Source of the DNA: Bacteroidales bacterium UBA1192 | GTDB taxonomy: Bacteria; Bacteroidota; Bacteroidia; Bacteroidales; Bacteroidaceae | Assembly (NCBI GenBank): GCA_002310175.1 | Contig: DBYG01000048.1 | Span: forward strand, 38,003-100,305 | Length of the DNA stretch: 62,303 nucleotides | Direction: 5' to 3' | Shown here: in pieces, positions 1 through 7,245 of the stretch | How positions within the stretch are numbered: position 1 is the stretch's first letter | Layout: each line of letters opens with the position of its first letter | Made by a program: the position numbers and the translations under genes | Notes under the pieces: generated by a model | Databases searched by the model: none | Told to the model about the DNA's origin: nothing | The model's input: the letters and a program-made list of their open reading frames with translations, nothing else

Positions 1-25
1 CTAAACCGGGCTGAGCTACACCCCG
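1..25 (-). tRNA. tRNA 5' end, probably tRNA-Pro (partial, cut by window edge)
   Basis: Read on the minus strand, the first 25 bases start CGGGGTG TA GCTC, which fits a tRNA acceptor 5' strand, U8-A9 and the start of the D stem. The D loop follows (AGCCCGGTTTAG). The anticodon lies outside the window, so identity rests on the C1 start and the CGGGGTG acceptor, which is typical of bacterial tRNA-Pro. Initiator tRNA also begins with C but with a different acceptor sequence. A matching -7 box lies about 40 bases upstream. The identity is an inference; the tRNA itself is fairly secure. Confidence 0.7.
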
Positions 26-63
26 CTGTGGTATTGGGCTAAGTAATGCCTTCAAAACCGGCG

Positions 64-95
64 CGAAGGTACATGATTTTACGGGATTATCCAAT
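64..95 (-). promoter_or_regulatory. Promoter for the partial tRNA
   Basis: On the minus strand TACCTTCG (71 to 64) resembles the Bacteroidetes -7 box TAnnTTTG with one mismatch. ATTG (95 to 92) sits 20 bases further upstream as a weak -33 element. Position about 40 bases before the tRNA 5' end is appropriate. Confidence 0.5.
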
Positions 96-153
96 AATTC
101 CGTATTTTTTTTGGAATCTGTTTGAGTTTTTTCTGTCGGGTTCTGACAGATCC

Positions 154-648
154 TTATTTTTTACTGTACTCTCTGATTCTCGGCTTGACCGGAGATTTCC
201 TGACAGGAGCATTTATGACCGGCTGCATGAGCATGAAGGATTTCAGCGGTTTGGGATTTACCTGTCCCATCGGGACGGTATGTCCGCCTTCATCGTATTC
301 GAATCCTACGAAATACATATTGTATGCATCCAGCCTTTCTGTGGAGAAAACGGTTGTGATTACATATTCCTTGCCGGGTTTCAGCTTGTTCTTGCGGCTG
401 ACAAGAACCTGATGGCTCTCTTCACGGTTGAATAGTCTGAGGTAGAGAGGACCGGTATAGACACTTTCCCCTTCATTCCTGACCCGGTATGAGATGTAGC
501 CTTCATCACCTACAGCAAGCCCTTCAAGACCTATTACGGGCTCTATGGTGAGCTTGAGGTCCTTACCGAACTGCGGGAAGTTCACCAGCTGGGCGCTGCA
601 AACGACTGTCACAACGAATGCGAATAGCAGAGTTGTCAGTTTTTTCAT
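154..648 (-). CDS. Hypothetical secreted protein (164 aa)
   Basis: I do not recognise a named family. The protein starts MKKLTTLLFAFVVTVVCSAQ, a signal peptide probably cut after the Ala-Gln. The mature part is beta-rich, and the stretch YISYRVRNEGESVYTGPLYL resembles an immunoglobulin-like or CARDB-type adhesion or scaffold fold. The C-terminus is basic (KSPVKPRIREYSKK). An upstream in-frame ATG at 675 lies inside the -7 box TATGTTTG (680 to 673), so the ATG at 648 is the likely start. It follows an unrelated small gene on the same strand with about 90 bases between them. It is probably exported to the periplasm or surface; function unknown. Confidence 0.75.
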   Translation of the reverse strand: MKKLTTLLFAFVVTVVCSAQLVNFPQFGKDLKLTIEPVIGLEGLAVGDEGYISYRVRNEGESVYTGPLYLRLFNREESHQVLVSRKNKLKPGKEYVITTVFSTERLDAYNMYFVGFEYDEGGHTVPMGQVNPKPLKSFMLMQPVINAPVRKSPVKPRIREYSKK

Positions 649-672
649 ATTCCTAACATTTTTTATACTACA

Positions 673-702
673 CAAACATAGGAAAAAGAAATGATAAACA
701 AG
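673..702 (-). promoter_or_regulatory. Promoter for the secreted hypothetical protein
   Basis: Minus-strand TATGTTTG (680 to 673) is a perfect TAnnTTTG -7 box. CTTG (702 to 699) sits 18 bases upstream as a near -33 element. The predicted start site falls near 665, giving a short leader before the ATG at 648 and ruling out the upstream ATG. Confidence 0.65.
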
Positions 703-739
703 TGCCCAAAGTGATTTTTTTTGCTCTTAATGTCAGCAT

Positions 740-1105
740 TTATCCTTCACGGCAGAAATCAAGAGCCTCCACGAGCAGTTCCCCTGTGATAACGGCCTTC
801 TTGAGGTTGCCGTCTTTGGAGGGGATTCCGGAGATGGCCGTACCGTTTGTGTCCAGGCATATTTGTTTCATCAGACTGTACCATTGGCAGTCCATAATAA
901 TAGGGCCGTATGTCTCCCTGGCATCGTATTGTATTGCCCTTAATTGATTAGCCGGGAAGTCAAGCAGGACAAACCCAATGTAAGCGGCACAGACAAGACC
1001 CCATGCACAGGCAGCTCCGGGAATATAATGGGATCCGTGTTTCCGGGCTACCTGTTCAAGGGCACCGGACAGTGTTTCAGAAAACGGTTTCATAAGAAAA
1101 CCCAT
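740..1105 (-). CDS. Small hypothetical protein (121 aa)
   Basis: No family recognised. The predicted protein has one hydrophobic stretch near residues 30-50 (GAACAWGLVCAAYIGFVLL) and five cysteines, and no clear signal peptide, so it may be a membrane-associated protein with an N-terminal amphipathic segment (KPFSETLSGALEQVARKHG). The ATG at 1105 and the ATG four codons later at 1093 are both possible; the latter gives MKPFSETL. A -7 box TATTTTTG (1130 to 1123) lies just upstream, supporting expression. The gene stands alone between two secreted-protein genes. It is probably real because no better frame covers this interval, but it could be lineage-restricted. Confidence 0.55.
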   Translation of the reverse strand: MGFLMKPFSETLSGALEQVARKHGSHYIPGAACAWGLVCAAYIGFVLLDFPANQLRAIQYDARETYGPIIMDCQWYSLMKQICLDTNGTAISGIPSKDGNLKKAVITGELLVEALDFCREG

Positions 1106-1122
1106 TCTAATATATGTGAATA

Positions 1123-1149
1123 CAAAAATATGTTATTTACTTGAGCAAA
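1123..1149 (-). promoter_or_regulatory. Putative promoter for the 121-aa protein
   Basis: Minus-strand TATTTTTG (1130 to 1123) matches TAnnTTTG. TTTG at 1149 to 1146 could be the -33 element, though the 15-base spacer is short. Confidence 0.45.
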
Positions 1150-1199
1150 CCGGTAATTAGTTTAAACCTTTCTGTCATTTTGGAGTCAAAAAAATGTCG

Positions 1200-1220
1200 G
1201 GGGACCGAATAACGGTCTCC
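1200..1220 (+). promoter_or_regulatory. Hairpin in the leader of the outer-membrane protein gene
   Basis: GGGGACCG (1200-1207) pairs with CGGTCTCC (1213-1220) around the loop AATAA, eight base pairs with one G-T. It ends 13 bases before the ATG at 1234. No T-tract follows at once, so it is not a standard terminator. It could be a translational control element, an RNA-stabilising hairpin or a protein-binding palindrome. I found no convincing TAnnTTTG box just upstream of it. Confidence 0.45.
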
Positions 1221-1233
1221 ATATTTTATCCAC

Positions 1234-4200
1234 ATGATGAAGAAAGTCATCTCAGTACTGGCAGTATTGCTGGCAATTGTAGCTACATCTACCGCTCAGA
1301 CCAAGTCTGAAACCAAGTTTAAGCTTGACGGTAGAGCTAATGTGAATGGTCATATCATTGACGGTTCCACTACAGAGAATATGCCTCAGGTTACAATCCA
1401 GCTGTTTCAGATTCCGGATTCCACCTTCCTGTACGGTACCATTACCGATAATGAGGGCTGGTTTAATATAAAGAAGGTGCCTGTAGGTGAGTATTTTCTG
1501 AAGTATTCTTTCGTGGGTTACCAGCCTCAGACTTTTGACCTTAAGATAATAAAGGAGGACAGGGAACGCGCCTTGGGCGTGTTCAAGATGTATGACGAGA
1601 GTATAATGCTCAGCGAGGCCGTGATTGAGGAATCTCTTCCTCCCACACAGGTGGTGGAGGATACACTTATGTTCAATGTAAGTGCATTCCGTGTTCCTGA
1701 AGGTTCAGTGCTGGAGGAACTTATCAAGCGTCTTCCCGGCGTTGAGGTGGATGAGAACGGAGGGATAACGGTGAACGGAAAGACCGTCTCAAGAATCCTG
1801 GTTGACGGTCAGGAGTATTTCGGCAATGACCGTCAGATGGCCACTAAGAATCTACCGGTTAATATTATCCACCGAATCAAGACCTACCAGCGCAAGAGTG
1901 ACCTTGCACGTATCACAGGAGTGGATGACGGTGAGGAGGAAACGGTAATGGACTTACAGATAAAGCCAAACATGCGAAATGGTTGGCTGCATAATATGGA
2001 CGGAGGAATAGGTTTCCCCGTGGGCCATAACGATTACGGTGACTGGTTGAAGTTCCTCTACTCCGGACGATACACCTTGAACCGTTTCCAGGCTAATACT
2101 CAGTTCTCGGTCAATGCCAACACTCAGAATTCAGGACGAGGCAATGGAGTGAGCCATACCACTCAGATTGGTGTGAATTTCGCCAAGAACATAGGTGAGC
2201 AGTTCCCGAGGCGTCGTAATGAGTTCCCGTTGGTGATAGGCGGCAATATCCGATGGAACGGATCTGATTCCAGGTCAATGAATGAATCCGAGACGGAGAC
2301 TTTCACCACTTCATATACATCGGCTTCATTCCGTAACAACCGTTCCAACAGCAGTAACGGGAATGGGAGTGTGAACGGTGAGTTCCGTATGGAATGGCGT
2401 CCGGATACTTCATTGAACATTATATTCCGGCCTAGTTTCCAGATTAGCCGTAACCACAGTAATTCTGAAAGCAGTTCTGTCACTTTCAATACTGATCCGT
2501 ATATTGCAACTGATATGGTTGATATACTTGACGAGTATAGGTATCTTTCAACTTTGATGCTTGACTCAATAGGTGTCAACTCACAGGAAAGCCATAATCA
2601 TAGCGAAGGAGGAAACAATCAGCTTAACGGAGAATTCCAGTTTAACAAGAGGTTCAATGATCAGGGACGTAACTTTACAGTAAGGTTCACTTTCGGCAGC
2701 ACCAAGGGAACGAATGACAGCTACTCGCATAACAAGCAGACTTATTACCAGATGCATTCCCGTGATACAGTCATGAACCGGTATAATGTGAGTCCTACCG
2801 ACAACAGCAACTGGTCTGGGCGTGTGATGTGGAGTGAACCTATTGACTCCGGACGCGGTAATTTGCAGTTGAGCTATCAGATTCAGGTCAGTAACCGCAA
2901 TACCAACAGGGAGACATACGTGCTTTGGGGACCGGACTTTGAGGATTGGGAGGATTCATGGTATATTCCGTATGAGCTTGAACAATACAGGAACTCTACG
3001 CTTAGCCGTACTGCCACGAATGTGTCCCGAAATCACACTCTTGCTCTGCAGTTCAGGTATAATACTGAAAACTCAAACTTTAACATAGGCGTGAATTTTA
3101 TGCCTCAATATACGGGGATGGATAATTTCCAGTATATGGGAAAGATAATAGGTGACACCTCAAGAGTTGTATATAACTGGAGTCCGACACTCAATTACAG
3201 ATACAGGTTCTCAAGACAGAAGAGTGTTCAGATGACACTGCGCAGCAACACCAGTCAGCCGAACATGGAGGATATGATGGATATTACCGATGACAGCAAT
3301 CCTCTTAATATCCGGAAAGGTAATCCAGGATTGTTGCCTTCACTGAGCAACACCCTCAGTTTCGAGTTCCAAAACTACATTCAAGAAACGAGCAAGACAT
3401 TCACTTTCAATACATCACTGTCTAACTCATTGAGAAATGTGGCTCAAAGGACTGACTATGATCCCACGACAGGTGTATCCATAACACAGCCTCAGAACAT
3501 GACTGGTTTCTGGACAAACTGGAACGCAAGTTCCAATGTTCAGTTCAACCAGACCATACCTAACAGCAAATGGCGCTATTCCACGAGTTCCAACGCCTCC
3601 TACAGACATCAGGAGAGTTATATGCGGACTGGTAGCATAGGCAATTACAATGCAGGTTCAGGAAGTGGCGGCAGTGCCGTTTTGAGTACTACCAAGAGTA
3701 TCGGTGCCGGTCAGAATGCTTCGGTTACCTATCGCAACGACTGGCTTGAGGTGACTGCCAACGGACGATTCAACTACAGCCATTCAGAGAACAACCAACG
3801 TCAGAACAGCAATATGGATACATATACGTTCAGCTATGGAGGAAGGGCGAATGCCAGACTTCCATGGAGGAACATCAACCTGGGTACCGATATTACAATG
3901 CAGAGCCGTCGCGGATACAGCGGTTCATACAACAGGGATGACCTTATATGGAACGCTAATGCATCGATAAGTTTCCTGAAGGGTAATGCCGGTACACTCC
4001 AGATTCAGTACTACGATATCCTGAATGACGAGACTAATGTGAACCGTACGGTTTCAACAACCGGTCGTACCGATACTAAGAACAACAGTATCCACAGCTA
4101 TATTATGCTGCATTTCATCCTACGTGTGAATGTGTTCGGAAACAGAGCAGCCCGTCAGGAGATGCGTCAGGGTAATCAGATGGGAGGTCGTGGCGGAATG

Positions 4201-4278
4201 GCTCAGGGCGGTATGCGCGGCGGTAACAGAGGCGGTCAGGGCGGTGGTCCCGGCGGATTCGGTGGCGGCGGACGCTGA
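1234..4278 (+). CDS. Outer-membrane beta-barrel protein, TonB-dependent-receptor-like (OMP_b-brl_3 type)
   Basis: A 1014-aa protein with a signal peptide (MMKKVISVLAVLLAIVATST, cut near Ala21-Gln22). Residues about 35-105 form a carboxypeptidase-regulatory-like beta-sandwich (GTITDNEGWFNIKKVPVGEY). Residues about 155-215 resemble a TonB-receptor plug (LIKRLPGVEVDENGGITVNG). The rest, to about 965, is a long Asn/Ser-rich beta-strand-alternating region typical of the outer-membrane barrel family OMP_b-brl_3. The last 47 residues are a Gly/Met/Arg-rich tail (GGMAQGGMRGGNRGGQGG). There is no SusD partner beside it, so a glycan-uptake role cannot be assumed; members of this family are generally of unknown substrate. 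It is monocistronic, with a hairpin in its leader and a convergent rsmD gene downstream. Confidence 0.88.
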   Translation: MMKKVISVLAVLLAIVATSTAQTKSETKFKLDGRANVNGHIIDGSTTENMPQVTIQLFQIPDSTFLYGTITDNEGWFNIKKVPVGEYFLKYSFVGYQPQTFDLKIIKEDRERALGVFKMYDESIMLSEAVIEESLPPTQVVEDTLMFNVSAFRVPEGSVLEELIKRLPGVEVDENGGITVNGKTVSRILVDGQEYFGNDRQMATKNLPVNIIHRIKTYQRKSDLARITGVDDGEEETVMDLQIKPNMRNGWLHNMDGGIGFPVGHNDYGDWLKFLYSGRYTLNRFQANTQFSVNANTQNSGRGNGVSHTTQIGVNFAKNIGEQFPRRRNEFPLVIGGNIRWNGSDSRSMNESETETFTTSYTSASFRNNRSNSSNGNGSVNGEFRMEWRPDTSLNIIFRPSFQISRNHSNSESSSVTFNTDPYIATDMVDILDEYRYLSTLMLDSIGVNSQESHNHSEGGNNQLNGEFQFNKRFNDQGRNFTVRFTFGSTKGTNDSYSHNKQTYYQMHSRDTVMNRYNVSPTDNSNWSGRVMWSEPIDSGRGNLQLSYQIQVSNRNTNRETYVLWGPDFEDWEDSWYIPYELEQYRNSTLSRTATNVSRNHTLALQFRYNTENSNFNIGVNFMPQYTGMDNFQYMGKIIGDTSRVVYNWSPTLNYRYRFSRQKSVQMTLRSNTSQPNMEDMMDITDDSNPLNIRKGNPGLLPSLSNTLSFEFQNYIQETSKTFTFNTSLSNSLRNVAQRTDYDPTTGVSITQPQNMTGFWTNWNASSNVQFNQTIPNSKWRYSTSSNASYRHQESYMRTGSIGNYNAGSGSGGSAVLSTTKSIGAGQNASVTYRNDWLEVTANGRFNYSHSENNQRQNSNMDTYTFSYGGRANARLPWRNINLGTDITMQSRRGYSGSYNRDDLIWNANASISFLKGNAGTLQIQYYDILNDETNVNRTVSTTGRTDTKNNSIHSYIMLHFILRVNVFGNRAARQEMRQGNQMGGRGGMAQGGMRGGNRGGQGGGPGGFGGGGR

Positions 4279-4337
4279 CTTTTAAATGGCTGTATCCGGT
4301 TAGCTGATAGCCTATAAACTTACATCGGACCTCATGG

Positions 4338-4868
4338 TCACTTGAAGAAGGAGAAATGGACAGAGCCGTAAACCTTCATGTCTGTGAACCGTGCATGACT
4401 TGAGAAGTCATTCTTTGATCCGTGTTCCAGAACGAAGATACCGTCATCATCCAGTAATTTACCGTTTAGTACGAGGTCTGGAATATCTGAAAGGTTAGGT
4501 AGAGAATAGGGCGGATCAGCAAAAATTAAATTGAATCTTGTGTCACACCTTTCTATATATCTGAAAACGTCACCTCTTATAGGGAAACATTTGTCGGTTT
4601 TGACGGTTTCCATTATCTTGCAGATAAAATTGTAATGTGCAGGGTCTTTCTCAACTGATATAACCTTTGAACAACCTCTTGAAACGAGTTCAATGCTTAT
4701 GCTTCCGGTTCCGGCGAACAGGTCAAGGGCTGTGGCATCCTCAAGGTCTATCCGGTTGGCAAGTACGTTAAACAGACTTTCCTTGGCAAAGTCTGTCGTG
4801 GGTCTGGCAGAGAATGTCCTTGGAATCTCGAAACGTCGATGTTTATATATTCCGCTTATTACTCTCAT
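4338..4868 (-). CDS. rsmD: 16S rRNA (guanine966-N2)-methyltransferase RsmD
   Basis: Methylates G966 of 16S rRNA in the small subunit using S-adenosylmethionine. The protein shows the SAM-binding motif ALDLFAGTGSISIELVSRG and the catalytic N-methyltransferase motif ADPPYSLP. The N-terminal MRVISGIYKHRRFEIPRT is the standard family start, so I chose the ATG at 4868 (176 aa, normal length). A longer reading from a TTG at 4985 would add 39 untypical residues and overlap the upstream gene. It lies 88 bases downstream of a membrane-anchored unknown on the same strand and may share its transcript. Confidence 0.93.
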   Translation of the reverse strand: MRVISGIYKHRRFEIPRTFSARPTTDFAKESLFNVLANRIDLEDATALDLFAGTGSISIELVSRGCSKVISVEKDPAHYNFICKIMETVKTDKCFPIRGDVFRYIERCDTRFNLIFADPPYSLPNLSDIPDLVLNGKLLDDDGIFVLEHGSKNDFSSHARFTDMKVYGSVHFSFFK

Positions 4869-4956
4869 TTCCTGAATATGTGGATAAAAGGAAACCCATC
4901 CGCGCATGCGTGCAGCAGATGGATTTCCTTTTTTTATTACAGTCTTATCGAAGGGA

Positions 4957-5718
4957 TTATTCCCAGTTACCTGAGTTGTTGTCAACTCTCATGCCTTCGT
5001 AGAGTCCACGTTTCTGACGGTCGTCAATCAGATTGAACACCTCCTGTGCATCCAATCCATCAAGATAGTTCTTGAAAAGTGTCTGAGCTGAGAATGAGTA
5101 TTGGAAGGAACCTGACTTAGTTGTGTCACAGGATGTTTCCATCTCAAACTGCTTGCCGTTACCGAACGGGATAAAACGGAGTGAATCAGGGTTGATCTTT
5201 CCGTGGTAAAGAGAATCCATTACGTCAATCCATACGGTGTCACGACTGAAAATGAATTCCTTTACAGTACCGTCATCATTAAGTGTGAGGAACCCTGCAT
5301 CTGCAGCCTCTTTCCACATATCCTTGGCCTCTTGAGCTTTTCTGGCAGCTCTCCTGCCAGTCAGTGTCTTGGCGGCTGCCTCAGCGGCCTTGGCGTCCTG
5401 ATAAAGAGACAGAACCTTAGGTTCAGTCCAGTCAGCTTCCATCTGGTCATCAGAAAGCTCACCCGTCTTCTTGATGATTGGAACCTTGCCGGTCTTGACA
5501 AAATTAATCAGTGTGTCAAAACTTGCAGTGTACATCCCGCCATGCTGATTGTGATACTCGGTCTGTGCATCTTTGATGTCAAGCAACCTGCTGATGACTG
5601 CATTGTCGCGGATTGACTTCTCTTTAGCAAATTTTATGGGTCCCATTATGCTTCCGTAGAAGATATATGCAAGACCTATAATGCAGAGTCCGAGAAGAAT
5701 GTTAATGAATTTTTTCAT
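4957..5718 (-). CDS. Conserved hypothetical membrane-anchored protein (253 aa)
   Basis: No named function. The N-terminus MKKFINILLGLCIIGLAYIF is a single transmembrane anchor followed by a short basic segment; the bulk is then probably periplasmic. Residues about 115-150 are Ala/Lys/Glu-rich and predicted coiled coil (DAKAAEAAAKTLTGRRAARK). The C-terminal half carries repeated short beta/turn segments. I use the ATG at 5718 because an ATG ten codons earlier (5748) falls within a few bases of the predicted transcription start. I recall Bacteroidales genomes with a gene next to rsmD and the RecD-like helicase, but not this one's function. Confidence 0.75.
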   Translation of the reverse strand: MKKFINILLGLCIIGLAYIFYGSIMGPIKFAKEKSIRDNAVISRLLDIKDAQTEYHNQHGGMYTASFDTLINFVKTGKVPIIKKTGELSDDQMEADWTEPKVLSLYQDAKAAEAAAKTLTGRRAARKAQEAKDMWKEAADAGFLTLNDDGTVKEFIFSRDTVWIDVMDSLYHGKINPDSLRFIPFGNGKQFEMETSCDTTKSGSFQYSFSAQTLFKNYLDGLDAQEVFNLIDDRQKRGLYEGMRVDNNSGNWE

Positions 5719-5750
5719 ATTGGTGATTCTTTTTATATATTTTCGCATCG

Positions 5751-5785
5751 CAAAAATAGAACTTTTATCGGTATATTTCTACAAA
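5751..5785 (-). promoter_or_regulatory. Promoter for the membrane-anchored unknown and rsmD
   Basis: Minus-strand TATTTTTG (5758 to 5751) is a perfect -7 box. TTTG at 5785 to 5782 may be the -33 element (spacer 23, slightly long). The divergent RecD-like gene starts at 5812 and may use TATATTTC (5772-5779), a one-mismatch box, so the two promoters would interleave. Confidence 0.5.
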
Positions 5786-5811
5786 ATTGCAATTTTTAGC
5801 ATTGTTAACTG

Positions 5812-7245
5812 ATGAATAATGAGACTCTGGCTTCCGAAATAAAGGATTTTCTTCCTTTTACCCCTACTTCCGGTCAGGAAACGGCAATAGGAATGCTGTC
5901 TCTTTTCGTTTGTGGCGGAGGGGAGAGGAAAACCTTCCTTTTGAGAGGTTACGCAGGTACAGGAAAAACCTCTCTTGTAGGAGCTCTGGTCAGGACACTG
6001 CATCGCCATAAATACAGGGTTGTCCTATTGGCGCCTACCGGCCGTGCGGCCAAGGTGTTTTCATCCTATTCCGGTTCAGAGGCATGCACTATCCATAAGA
6101 AGATATACAGACAGAAATCCATTTTGGATAGCTCGTCGTTCCAGCTTGACCATAACTTTCATGAAGACACCCTTTTTATCGTAGATGAGGCTTCTATGAT
6201 TTCAAACGAAGGATTGTCCGGGGCCATATTCGGTAGTGGCAGGTTGTTGGATGACCTTATCAGTTATGTTTTTCAGGGACGAAACTGTAGTCTGCTACTT
6301 CTGGGCGATGATGCCCAGTTACCGCCTGTCGGTGAAACTGAGAGTCCGGCTCTTTCTTCCGCGGTCCTGAAAGGATATGGGCTGGAAGTCTCTGAATACT
6401 GTCTGGACATTGTTATGCGTCAGATGCACGAGTCGGGTATTTTGCATAATGCTACAACATTGAGAGGGTTTTCTTTTAATCCTTCAATGGTAGGGGGATT
6501 CCACTTCAGGACGGAAGGTTTCAAAGATGTTTTAAAGATAACCGGAAGCGAACTGGTGGAGAAACTTGGCAAGTGCTACAGTTGTGACGGTATTGACGAG
6601 ACTATGGTTCTGTGCCGTTCAAACAAGCGTGCCAACATTTATAATAACGGGATACGCAACACTATACTGGACCGGGAGGATGAACTGTGTCGTGGTGACA
6701 GTATTATGATTGTAAAAAACAATTATTATTGGACCGAACGTCTGAGGGTAGATGGTGATGCTGATTCTTACATTGATTATCCATCCTTCATTGCCAACGG
6801 TGACATTGCGGTGATACGGCGTGTCAGGCGGCAGCGGGAGATGTACGGGTTCCGTTTTGAGGATGCCGTGCTGTCATTCCCCGATTACGATAACCTTGAG
6901 ATGGAGGTTACGCTGTTGCTTGATACTCTGCATAGTGAATCGCCGTCTCTTACCCGTGAGGAGAGTGACAGACTTTTCAACAACGTGATGGAGGATTATG
7001 CCGATGTTCCTTCCAGGAAGGAAAAAATGAAAAAGCTGCGGGAGGACCGGCACTTCAATGCCCTACAGATAAAATACGCCTATGCTGTTACCTGCCATAA
7101 AGCCCAGGGAGGTCAGTGGAAGAACATATTCATAGATCAGGGCTTTATCTCTCCGGAAATGCAGGATGAGGAGTACTATCGCTGGCTATATACCGCACTG
7201 ACCCGTGCCACCCAAACCGTCTACTTGGTCAACTGGCCGGATTAA
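5812..7245 (+). CDS. RecD-like ATP-dependent DNA helicase, short SF1 form
   Basis: A 477-aa superfamily 1 helicase. Walker A GYAGTGKT lies at residues 46-53, Walker B FIVDEAS near 122-128, a Q-rich motif III GDDAQLPPVG near 165-178 and the C-terminal UvrD_C_2-type motifs TCHKAQGGQW and YTALTRATQ near the end. These are the hallmarks of RecD/TraA-type 5'-3' helicases acting on DNA. It lacks the long N-terminal domain of RecD2 and is well below RecBCD RecD length, so it is best named RecD-like. No recB or recC is nearby. Its stop overlaps the stop of convergent alaS by four bases. Confidence 0.88.
   Translation: MNNETLASEIKDFLPFTPTSGQETAIGMLSLFVCGGGERKTFLLRGYAGTGKTSLVGALVRTLHRHKYRVVLLAPTGRAAKVFSSYSGSEACTIHKKIYRQKSILDSSSFQLDHNFHEDTLFIVDEASMISNEGLSGAIFGSGRLLDDLISYVFQGRNCSLLLLGDDAQLPPVGETESPALSSAVLKGYGLEVSEYCLDIVMRQMHESGILHNATTLRGFSFNPSMVGGFHFRTEGFKDVLKITGSELVEKLGKCYSCDGIDETMVLCRSNKRANIYNNGIRNTILDREDELCRGDSIMIVKNNYYWTERLRVDGDADSYIDYPSFIANGDIAVIRRVRRQREMYGFRFEDAVLSFPDYDNLEMEVTLLLDTLHSESPSLTREESDRLFNNVMEDYADVPSRKEKMKKLREDRHFNALQIKYAYAVTCHKAQGGQWKNIFIDQGFISPEMQDEEYYRWLYTALTRATQTVYLVNWPD

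Noticed and set aside
1234..4278. Polysaccharide utilisation locus at the outer-membrane protein
   Set aside because: No SusD, glycoside hydrolase or regulator is adjacent; the protein is the OMP_b-brl_3 type.
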